Positions 1 to 5,063 of a stretch of DNA of 5,161 nt are shown here, in pieces. Under the pieces are notes generated by a model that saw only the letters and a list, made by a program, of their open reading frames with translations, was not told the origin of the DNA and made no database searches. This DNA comes from Bacillota bacterium (lineage in GTDB: Bacteria > Bacillota > Dehalobacteriia > UBA4068): the NCBI GenBank assembly GCA_030528765.1, contig JAUMYD010000137.1:1-5161 (forward strand), written 5' to 3'. How positions within the stretch are numbered: the first letter of the stretch is position 1; each line of letters opens with the position of its first letter. Both the position numbers and the translations under genes were made by a program.

Positions 1-365
1 AGAGTGGGATCGGTGCGCGGAGCCTGCCGCAGAGCAGCGGGAAGCAGGATTATGTATCCCGGCAGGTGGGGCAGGATATGTCTGTGTTGGAAAAGAAGCT
101 GCAGAGAGAAGCGCCCCTGCGAAAGGTGGTGAATTCGGATTCCGCATCTATGCAGGATTTTGCGAACCCGAATGAAACGCTGCGAACCCAGACGGTGCTG
201 AATGCTCTGGGTTATACCGGGCCGAATGGGGAAACGGTGCCGGAGACGGGGCAGCTGGACGAGAATACGCTCTATGCCTGGTATCGGATGCGAAGTGACA
301 GGGATCCTTTTCGCAGCTTCAGCCAAGAGATGCATGATTTTCTGGCAGAAGTAACGGGGCAGAAC
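1..365 (+). repeat. Conserved cassette module, copy A (5' end clipped by window)
   Basis: This segment matches 3704-4068 at 362 of 365 positions by my alignment. The differences are at 5 (T/C), 29 (G/C) and 311 (T/C). Homology stops abruptly after the codons for the sequence VTGQNR, where the two cassettes switch to unrelated tails. The module encodes a short linker and one peptidoglycan-binding-like domain. It is GC-rich (36 of 60 bases in 181-240), unlike the tails. A third copy begins at the right end of the window, so the module is a multi-copy element of this locus and a natural substrate for homologous recombination. Confidence 0.95.
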
Positions 366-1475
366 CGGATGAAATCCAAGTGGACAGTGAAGGAAAGAGA
401 GAAGCCAGTGAGCAGATTTCGATACTTTTCCCCTAAAGAGGTAGAAGAAATCGCGAAAAAAGACAACGCTGCTCGTTCTACTTTCTTTACTATGGTTGAT
501 GGAAAGGCTGTCCTCAATCGAGCCGCTGTTCAGTGGATGCAGGAAAGCCTAGCCTCCCGAGGTTATACGGGGCCGAATGGAGAAGTTTTGCGAAAAGATG
601 GGGTATTGGATCAGTATACGCTTTATGCATGGTTCTGCCAGCGAAGAGATGAGGATCTTTCCAATCCTGTTAGCGAAGAAATACATGAACTGGTGAGCGG
701 TACTGCCGGGCAGGAATATACACGCTCAGATTATGAGGAAGCGCATTGGGCGGTTCAGCAATTCTGGTCAGGCTTGGTAGGCTTGGTATTAGACCCGGTT
801 CGTCTGTATTATAATTTGTTTATGGAAGGAGATCATGACCCGGAAAATGCAAAGAATGCGGTCGGAAAAGCCTTGCGTGAAAGCCTGGTTTGGCAGGATG
901 AGGTGAACCAGGCGGCAGTAAAATCCTTGGAGCAGATCGATGATAGCACCATGGGGGGAGCGATTGCTAAAAATCTTCTCGCCCCGATGATCGAGGAGCT
1001 TCCCGGCTTGTTGCTTGACTTGGCTCTCATCTATCTAACAGCGGGTGCGTCCACTGCTGTTTCTGGCTCCATGCGGAGGGCTGACACTGCCGTGGATAGC
1101 CTGAAAATCCTTGATAAGCTTGGGGATAGCGGTAAAACTGTGGTAAAAAAAGCCGTGGCGGGTACCATTGATACGGTTAAGGATCCCACATTTTATACTG
1201 GTGTTGTTTCCTACACGACGGAATACATGAATGAGATGATCGAAAGTGGCATGAGCGTGGAAGACGCTTTGGTTAGAGGTTTAGCCTTCACTACGCTTTT
1301 TACGGTGACAGATAAAGGTTTGGATCATCTGTGGAAAAACCCATATGTCTCAAGTGTTGTGAATGTTCCAGTAAAAACTATGGTATATGATAACATAGTA
1401 AAGGCTGATATAAATCGGTATACCGAATTGTTCCCAGCAAGTTCGTTGCAGTATTGGGAGCAGAACGTGCATTAA
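3..1475 (+). CDS. Toxin-like protein: two peptidoglycan-binding-like domains plus helical hydrophobic C-terminal region (5' partial)
   Basis: The frame is open to the left edge, so the true N-terminus may lie outside. Internal start candidates are GTG at 66 and ATG at 78; neither has a convincing Shine-Dalgarno site. Numbering from GTG 66 (469 residues), residues 40-100 form a peptidoglycan-binding-like domain with the signature GYTGPNG, a G-LD-TLYAW core and a closing VTGQNR. Residues 148-216 repeat it in diverged form (GYTGPNG, DGVLDQYTLYAW, ending TAGQE). Residues 220-469 are mostly helical by eye. The most hydrophobic stretch, about 302-335, contains GLLLDLALIYLTAG; weaker ones lie near 375-385 and 402-415. 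I recognise no nuclease, protease or lysozyme motif there. The facing minus-strand gene is a four-helix membrane protein, the type of partner that protects against pore-forming colicins, so a membrane-active C-terminus is possible but unproven. The first 300 bases are GC-rich and repeated at 3704; the tail is not. It could equally be an orphan C-terminal module with no start of its own. Confidence 0.8.
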   Translation, partial: SGIGARSLPQSSGKQDYVSRQVGQDMSVLEKKLQREAPLRKVVNSDSASMQDFANPNETLRTQTVLNALGYTGPNGETVPETGQLDENTLYAWYRMRSDRDPFRSFSQEMHDFLAEVTGQNRMKSKWTVKEREKPVSRFRYFSPKEVEEIAKKDNAARSTFFTMVDGKAVLNRAAVQWMQESLASRGYTGPNGEVLRKDGVLDQYTLYAWFCQRRDEDLSNPVSEEIHELVSGTAGQEYTRSDYEEAHWAVQQFWSGLVGLVLDPVRLYYNLFMEGDHDPENAKNAVGKALRESLVWQDEVNQAAVKSLEQIDDSTMGGAIAKNLLAPMIEELPGLLLDLALIYLTAGASTAVSGSMRRADTAVDSLKILDKLGDSGKTVVKKAVAGTIDTVKDPTFYTGVVSYTTEYMNEMIESGMSVEDALVRGLAFTTLFTVTDKGLDHLWKNPYVSSVVNVPVKTMVYDNIVKADINRYTELFPASSLQYWEQNVH

Positions 1476-1482
1476 AGTTTAA

Positions 1483-1517
1483 AAGAAGAGGGGTAGCCTA
1501 TGGCTGCCTCTCTTCTT
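1483..1517. terminator. Bidirectional terminator-like hairpin between convergent genes
   Basis: A 16-bp stem (1483-1498 with 1502-1517) closes a 3-base loop; it includes two G-U wobbles. The right flank is T-rich (CTGTTTGTTTC). The left flank read on the minus strand is TTTAAACTTTAAT. The hairpin lies just after the stop of the + strand toxin-like gene (1475) and overlaps the last codons of the minus-strand gene, so it can end both transcripts. Confidence 0.65.
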
Positions 1518-1971
1518 CTGTTTGTTTCTCAGTTGGAAATAGAAGCTTTTTATTGCGATAATGATAAAGCATAAAAAGGATTTGTGCTGATAGTGCCAAA
1601 AGGATTACAGCTAGCATCTCATCAGATAAATAAAAGAAATCCGCCAAAATTAAAAGGAGCTGTACCCAAAGGAGGAAATAAAAGGCAGAAGAGTATTTTT
1701 GTTTTCCCCTTAAACTATTAATAATGAGGACAAGGGGTATTCGTAGGGCGCAATTAAAAATGACTATACCTATGCCGGGTATACCAGAAAAAGTTCCGAG
1801 ATAATATTCTGTTAGCGTAATTACACTTCCCCACCAAAAAAGTCTAAGATAATAGGTAAAAAACAGTTCGATATAACTAATTTTTGTTTTTTTATCCTTT
1901 TGTCTTTCAACCTGCCGTTGCCGATCTCTTTCCTTCTTCTCCTCGAAATATGTATCCATTGCATCCTTCAT
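1498..1971 (-). CDS. Four-helix integral membrane protein, candidate immunity protein for cassette 1
   Basis: This 157-residue protein has a highly charged cytoplasmic-type N-terminus (residues 1-30, rich in E, K, R and Q). Four hydrophobic segments follow at about 34-56, 62-86, 93-113 and 117-137, then a charged tail. That layout puts both ends in the cytoplasm. The start at 1971 is well supported: AAGGAGG sits 6 bases before the ATG. The gene converges on the cassette 1 toxin-like frame, with 22 bp between the stops and a shared hairpin in between. Base composition is AT-rich (22 GC in 60 bases at 1561-1620). Multi-spanning immunity proteins are known for pore-forming bacteriocins, so I infer that it protects the membrane from the cassette 1 tail. 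I do not recognise the family by name. The opposite orientation is unusual for a toxin-immunity pair, which leaves room for an unrelated membrane protein. Confidence 0.75.
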   Translation of the reverse strand: MKDAMDTYFEEKKERDRQRQVERQKDKKTKISYIELFFTYYLRLFWWGSVITLTEYYLGTFSGIPGIGIVIFNCALRIPLVLIINSLRGKQKYSSAFYFLLWVQLLLILADFFYLSDEMLAVILLALSAQILFMLYHYRNKKLLFPTEKQTEEERQP

Positions 1972-1977
1972 AGCAAT

Positions 1978-1984
1978 CCTCCTT
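1978..1984 (-). promoter_or_regulatory. Ribosome-binding site of the four-helix protein
   Basis: On the minus strand this reads AAGGAGG, a full match to the core anti-16S sequence, 6 bases before the ATG at 1971. It fixes the start of that gene. It contrasts with the toxin-like frames of the window, none of which has a comparable site at a usable start. I see no convincing promoter upstream; a TATATA-like box near 2004-2009 has no clear -35 partner. Confidence 0.85.
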
Positions 1985-2066
1985 ACAGAAAAGCCAGGCT
2001 TTCTATATAGGTAATTCTACTGAGCGGAGCCGGATTCCTGCCAAAAGGGAGAAGAACCTGACGGAA

Positions 2067-3053
2067 GTGCTCCTGAAGGCAGACGCAGGAGCCCAGCAGG
2101 TCTTTACCGGCAGGGAAGCCATCGCAGAGGAGCAGGAGAAGCTGAATTTGCTGGGATTTTATGGGCAGAACGGCAAACCCCTGCGCGAGGATGGGGTTCT
2201 GGATCAGGATACGCTGCTGGCGTGGAATGACAAGACCTATGGCGGCGTGCTGCTGGGAAGTAACAACAGCCCGATGGCGAAAGCGCAGCGGGAGTGGGAG
2301 AAAGGAAAACGAAAAACGGATGGGGAGGTGGTTATTGAACGATTGAATGAGATACTTGATCGGCAATACTCGGACTCTGCACCTGTTGACCTGTGGGAAG
2401 CCGTTAGTAAAAATCGTCCTTTTGCGGGAATCAGTGCTTCTGCTGATTTAATGAAAAATCTTATTGCTTTTGCGGCAGATATCCGAATGAATAATGCCTT
2501 CGCTGCCATTGATAAAAATCGTGATGCTATTTTGGAAACAGCATCACGATTTAACATCCCTGCGGAGGTGATTGCCTCTGTGATTTTGAAAGAGCAATAT
2601 ACACAGAGCATACCTGATTGGCTTGCTAATATTACTACTGCTTTGGGGAAAATAAATCCAAATATAAAGGAGATTGTGTATCAAATTTTTGATAAAAATA
2701 TTTTGGGTACACATTCCATGGGTTTAGGGGCAATTTTTCCACATACTGCAAGAGCGGCATGGGGTAAGATGAAGGATGAGGGAATTGAAACCAGCTTACC
2801 AGAAGATGATTGGCTTTTGCAATTTCGGCTTTCTTCCAATGATCATTTTAATATTCAGACCATAGGAGCAGTGTTGGCAAATGAAGCCATAAGCCGGGGG
2901 TATGCTGATTCGGTAGCTGATTTGAAAAATTTATCATATAAGGATTGGCAGGCTATTTTTGTTGTTTATAATGGTAGTGGTGATGATGCTATCAGATATA
3001 GCGACTTTGTTTACGAATATCTTCCTTATATGCGTGATTTTCTTGGTCATTGA
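2067..3053 (+). CDS. Peptidoglycan-binding-like domain plus lysozyme/transglycosylase-like domain (5'-truncated cassette)
   Basis: The frame is open from 1974, just after a stop at 1971-1973, and reads as protein-like sequence well before GTG 2067 (for example NLTEVLLKADAG). The gene therefore seems to begin in mid-frame and to have lost its 5' part. GTG 2067 has no Shine-Dalgarno site at usable spacing. Numbering from it (328 residues), residues 20-55 form a peptidoglycan-binding-like core (GFYGQNGK, DGVLDQDTLLAW) related to those of the first cassette. Residues 60-145 are a linker. Residues 148-325 look like a goose-lysozyme/SLT-type fold: a helix ending in LKEQ (E176, candidate catalytic acid), then GLGAIFPHTARAAW (219-232, like the GLMQIMPATA motif), then VVYNGSGDD (299-307, like the AYNAG motif) followed by Y and V positions. 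I infer cleavage of peptidoglycan glycan strands. The third cassette's tail shares the N-IL-A-F plus EQ pattern. The C-terminal half is very AT-rich (14 GC in 60 bases at 2641-2700). Confidence 0.75.
   Translation: MLLKADAGAQQVFTGREAIAEEQEKLNLLGFYGQNGKPLREDGVLDQDTLLAWNDKTYGGVLLGSNNSPMAKAQREWEKGKRKTDGEVVIERLNEILDRQYSDSAPVDLWEAVSKNRPFAGISASADLMKNLIAFAADIRMNNAFAAIDKNRDAILETASRFNIPAEVIASVILKEQYTQSIPDWLANITTALGKINPNIKEIVYQIFDKNILGTHSMGLGAIFPHTARAAWGKMKDEGIETSLPEDDWLLQFRLSSNDHFNIQTIGAVLANEAISRGYADSVADLKNLSYKDWQAIFVVYNGSGDDAIRYSDFVYEYLPYMRDFLGH
2516..2552 (-). terminator. Intragenic inverted repeat, candidate minus-strand terminator
   Basis: Two perfect 13-base arms (2516-2528 and 2540-2552) flank 11 bases that can add three more A-T pairs after one mismatch, giving a 3-base loop. 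It lies inside the lysozyme-like coding region. On the minus strand the stem runs into TTTTTATC, of which the first three T are in the stem, so it resembles an intrinsic terminator for antisense transcripts. The plus side has no T tract. A chance palindrome in coding sequence remains possible. Confidence 0.35.
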
Positions 3054-3545
3054 TTAGGAAAAAATAGAAACGTAATATAGGTTGGTCGTATCCTCCTCGC
3101 GCTCCATGGACTGGAAATGAAAGTCTACAATGCTGTACTCGGGGCGATAATCCGGGGAGAGCGCCGGGCTGACATCCAGGAGGACGCCGCTGGGTGGATT
3201 ATAGAAAGGGTTCAATCGTTTTGGGCCAAGGGCATCTTCCAGCTGCTCCGCATAGTAGTCTTGAAGCTCTTCCTGGGAGAGTTCACTCTTAATCAGGATG
3301 ATGGCGATGAAATCCTGGCGATCACTGCTGCCACCGTCGATATTGCCACCATCGGTCATCTTATCCAGAAGGATCGTTTCCGCCGGCAGAGGACATTCGA
3401 AGAGCTGCTGCTTGAAGGGGTATTCTATGATCCAGAAGCTGATCCCAAGAACAAGAACGATTAGAAAAGGGAGTAGCCAGATAAATATGAGTATGGGGAG
3501 TAGGATTTTTCCCGCTTTGGTCAGGTTATCTGTGTTTATGCACAT
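3054..3545 (-). CDS. Single-span membrane-anchored exported protein, candidate immunity protein for cassette 2
   Basis: I choose ATG 3545 (163 residues) because AAAGGAG lies 7 bases upstream; an in-frame GTG at 3569 would add 8 residues but has no such site. Residues 14-41 form one long hydrophobic helix (contains IFIWLLPFLIVLVLG) with a K-containing N-terminal side, which predicts an inside N-terminus and an outside domain of about 120 residues. That domain has a P-A-T start, an acidic region and an IKSELSQEELQDYYAEQ segment of a type I associate with small exported Bacillota proteins of unknown function. There is no lipobox cysteine. An outside domain suits a protector against a peptidoglycan hydrolase, which is what its neighbour looks like. 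Stop codons of the two genes abut with no gap. The soluble-domain part is GC-rich (36 of 60 at 3121-3180), unlike the facing toxin tail, so the two may not share an origin. Confidence 0.75.
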   Translation of the reverse strand: MCINTDNLTKAGKILLPILIFIWLLPFLIVLVLGISFWIIEYPFKQQLFECPLPAETILLDKMTDGGNIDGGSSDRQDFIAIILIKSELSQEELQDYYAEQLEDALGPKRLNPFYNPPSGVLLDVSPALSPDYRPEYSIVDFHFQSMEREEDTTNLYYVSIFS

Positions 3546-3552
3546 ATTCGCT

Positions 3553-3559
3553 CTCCTTT
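3553..3559 (-). promoter_or_regulatory. Ribosome-binding site of the 163-residue exported protein
   Basis: The minus strand reads AAAGGAG here, 7 bases before the ATG at 3545. It decides between that start and the upstream in-frame GTG at 3569. The stop codon of a seven-codon frame (3559-3582) overlaps its first base. Confidence 0.8.
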
Positions 3560-3582
3560 CAGTTTGCACGCTGGCGTACCAT
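3559..3582 (-). CDS. Possible seven-residue leader peptide
   Basis: A minus-strand frame MVRQRAN starts at ATG 3582, with AAAAGGAG exactly 7 bases upstream, and its TGA overlaps the ribosome-binding site of the exported-protein gene. The spacing and quality of the site equal those of the real gene. This would allow translational coupling. The frame is too short for coding statistics and chance is a real alternative. Confidence 0.25.
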   Translation of the reverse strand: MVRQRAN

Positions 3583-3598
3583 AAAGATTCTCCTTTTC

Positions 3599-3628
3599 AT
3601 TAGCCATCCCTGCTATCTTTCTGCACAA
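3599..3628 (-). promoter_or_regulatory. Weak candidate promoter for the exported-protein gene
   Basis: On the minus strand TTGTGC (3628-3623) and GCTAAT (3604-3599) are separated by 18 bases. These match the sigma-70/sigma-A boxes at 4 of 6 positions each. It lies between the + strand terminator and the gene start at 3545, the only non-coding place available. The match is weak and unsupported by anything else. Confidence 0.25.
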
Positions 3629-3632
3629 GGAA

Positions 3633-3676
3633 TCCCCGGCTTTCCCCTGATTAGGGTGAGAGCCGGGGGATTTTTT
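3633..3676 (+). terminator. Intrinsic terminator, upstream edge of cassette 3
   Basis: A 9-bp GC-rich stem (3633-3641 with 3661-3669) is extended inward by CCCT/AGGG (3645-3648 with 3653-3656) around a GATT loop. It is followed by T6 (3671-3676). It reads on the + strand only; the minus side has no T run. It would end transcripts leaving cassette 2 after they have passed antisense through the exported-protein gene, and it stands 2 bases before the first start codon of cassette 3. A second copy lies at 5069. Confidence 0.9.
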
Positions 3677-4068
3677 GTTTGTGCTGGCCGACGCTGGGGC
3701 AGCAGAGCGGGATCGGTGCGCGGAGCCTGCCCCAGAGCAGCGGGAAGCAGGATTATGTATCCCGGCAGGTGGGGCAGGATATGTCTGTGTTGGAAAAGAA
3801 GCTGCAGAGAGAAGCGCCCCTGCGAAAGGTGGTGAATTCGGATTCCGCATCTATGCAGGATTTTGCGAACCCGAATGAAACGCTGCGAACCCAGACGGTG
3901 CTGAATGCTCTGGGTTATACCGGGCCGAATGGGGAAACGGTGCCGGAGACGGGGCAGCTGGACGAGAATACGCTCTATGCCTGGTATCGGATGCGAAGTG
4001 ACAGGGATCCTTTCCGCAGCTTCAGCCAAGAGATGCATGATTTTCTGGCAGAAGTAACGGGGCAGAAC
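3633..4068 (+). repeat. Conserved cassette module with terminator, copy B
   Basis: Bases 3704-4068 match 1-365 with 3 differences, and 3633-3724 match 5070-5161 with 7 differences, so the repeat unit includes the terminator hairpin and the peptidoglycan-binding-like domain. Distance between equivalent points is 3703 bp from copy A and 1437 bp to copy C. All three differences from copy A fall at third codon positions of the frame used by the toxin-like gene and are silent. Confidence 0.95.
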
Positions 4069-4617
4069 AGAATAAAAAATAGAGCTGAATATGTGATTGC
4101 CCGAAACAAGGAAAATATTCTTGCTGCAGCAGAGGAATTTGAGGTGGACCCGCAAACATTGGCTGCATGTGTCTATACGGAACAGCGACATAATATTAAT
4201 ATTGTTGATTCGGCCGATTTCCCCCTGTTTTTCATAGATACCTCTATTGGTATTTCTCAGGTAAAAGTCAGCACTGCGGAGCAGATGGAAGATATGGGCT
4301 ATATCGAAAGGACAGAAGGAGGAAAATCCATTTTCGGTGAAGAATCACCATTAGCTAGAGAATACAACATTGCAAAACGTTTATTGGATGAAAAAGAGAA
4401 TATTCGTTATGCAGCGGCGTATTTAAAATATGCACAAGACCAGTGGATCAATGCTTTTCCAGAAATTAAGACGCGACCGGATATCTTGGCGACCCTATAT
4501 AATCAGGGCTGGGGAAATAAACCGCCGCATTCTTCTCCTGGTGCAAATGATTTCGGGAAAATGGCAGAGTCCTATTATGCGCGTATGGGAAGCTTACTGG
4601 AGTTAGATGAAAAATAA
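3679..4617 (+). CDS. Peptidoglycan-binding-like domain plus lysozyme/transglycosylase-like toxin domain
   Basis: The frame is open from 3655. The first start, TTG 3679, lies just past the terminator T tract without a ribosome-binding site. ATG 3781 has only a loose AGGTGG 8 bases upstream. The N-terminus may thus be vestigial or normally supplied by fusion to another gene. Numbering from 3679 (312 residues), residues 68-130 are the conserved peptidoglycan-binding-like domain (GYTGPNG, G-LD-NTLYAW). The tail changes completely at residue 131. Residues 137-305 look lysozyme-like: helix NILAAAEEFEVD, then CVYTEQRH with E168 as candidate catalytic acid, GISQVKVSTA (191-200, like GLMQIMPATA), and LATLYNQGWG (270-279, like the AYNAG motif). 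I infer a peptidoglycan-cleaving role outside the cytoplasm. The tail is AT-rich (22 GC in 60 bases at 4321-4380). The exported protein 8 bp downstream on the same strand is the probable immunity partner. Sequence resemblance to the second cassette's tail is distant and confined to the fold motifs. Confidence 0.8.
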   Translation: MCWPTLGQQSGIGARSLPQSSGKQDYVSRQVGQDMSVLEKKLQREAPLRKVVNSDSASMQDFANPNETLRTQTVLNALGYTGPNGETVPETGQLDENTLYAWYRMRSDRDPFRSFSQEMHDFLAEVTGQNRIKNRAEYVIARNKENILAAAEEFEVDPQTLAACVYTEQRHNINIVDSADFPLFFIDTSIGISQVKVSTAEQMEDMGYIERTEGGKSIFGEESPLAREYNIAKRLLDEKENIRYAAAYLKYAQDQWINAFPEIKTRPDILATLYNQGWGNKPPHSSPGANDFGKMAESYYARMGSLLELDEK

Positions 4618-4620
4618 GCA

Positions 4621-4629
4621 AAGGGGTGA
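4621..4629 (+). promoter_or_regulatory. Ribosome-binding site that conflicts with the start of the downstream gene
   Basis: AAGGGGTGA is close to the ideal AAGGAGGTGA, yet the only standard start codon in frame, GTG 4626, lies inside it. The codon at proper distance, 5 bases downstream, is ATA at 4635-4637, in the same frame. Either initiation uses GTG with poor spacing, or an ancestral ATG has become ATA. Confidence 0.45.
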
Positions 4630-5009
4630 ATTCGATAAAAGATAAAATTAGGAAAAAAAGATGGAGGGAGCGGCCACTGCTGCTGCTATTGCTGGCTATC
4701 CTTTTGTTTTGGCTGCTCAGCATGGCTTATTATTCCTTGCTAACGAAAATACAGGGGGAGGTATTTAAAAATTCGGAAGAGTATAACAGTTTAATTTGTG
4801 CAGAAGATTTCCGGGTGCTTCGCTGCAATGATCGCGAAGCAAAGGTCTATTATTATAGCTCTTTCTCGGGTAATATTTTTTATTTTGAGAAGGACGGGGA
4901 GGACTGGGTTTATGCCCACTGTGAGACTTTATGGTCCTCAATGGGCAGTGCGGATGACTATATCTGGCCCTATTGGTGGCATTCTTTGTTTGTACGCGAT
5001 TGGCACTAA
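4626..5009 (+). CDS. Single-span membrane-anchored exported protein, candidate immunity protein for cassette 3
   Basis: The 127-residue product starts with a strongly basic stretch (KIRKKRWRER, 7-16), then one hydrophobic helix at about 17-39 (LLLLLLAILLFWLL), giving an inside N-terminus and about 88 residues outside. The outer part is rich in aromatic residues, with YYYSSFSG, IFYFEKDGEDWVYAH and a WPYWWHSLF end, plus three cysteines (58, 67, 99). There is no lipobox. I do not recognise the family. The gene follows the lysozyme-like frame by 8 bp on the same strand and ends before the next terminator, so the two form a transcription unit. An outside domain suits an inhibitor of a peptidoglycan hydrolase, which is my inference. 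The start is uncertain: GTG 4626 overlaps the ribosome-binding site and ATA 4635 is better placed. Stop codons exclude any earlier in-frame start. Confidence 0.75.
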   Translation: MNSIKDKIRKKRWRERPLLLLLLAILLFWLLSMAYYSLLTKIQGEVFKNSEEYNSLICAEDFRVLRCNDREAKVYYYSSFSGNIFYFEKDGEDWVYAHCETLWSSMGSADDYIWPYWWHSLFVRDWH

Positions 5010-5063
5010 AGGCGGAGCAGCAGAAAGAAGAATGACAAAGGCAGGAATTCTGCTGAAATGAAC

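Noticed and set aside
1990..2002. Dyad AAAGCC-A-GGCTTT upstream of the four-helix protein gene
   Set aside because: Six-base arms with a one-base centre cannot form a stable hairpin and are short for an operator; there is no second copy or regulator nearby.
1983..2366. Minus-strand frame of 127 codons opposite the start of cassette 2
   Set aside because: It is antisense to the clear peptidoglycan-binding-like domain and has no start signal.
3117..3464. Plus-strand frame of 115 codons opposite the exported-protein gene
   Set aside because: The minus strand here encodes a coherent anchor plus outside domain with a good ribosome-binding site; the + frame has neither.
3536..3607. Minus-strand 23-codon frame MANEKENLYGTPACK... 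overlapping the exported-protein start
   Set aside because: Its ribosome-binding site is poor, and it overlaps the better-supported signals in other frames.
3675..3878. Alternative + frame in the module containing VLADAGAAE, which resembles KADAGAQQ of cassette 2
   Set aside because: The match is only a few residues, and the frame has no peptidoglycan-binding-like domain. The differences between copies are silent in the other frame, so I treat the match as coincidence.
3613..4191. Long minus-strand frame (192 codons) across the conserved module
   Set aside because: It is the shadow of the + strand module, whose copies differ only at silent sites in the + frame; the minus product is arginine-, histidine- and proline-rich with no domain and no ribosome-binding site.
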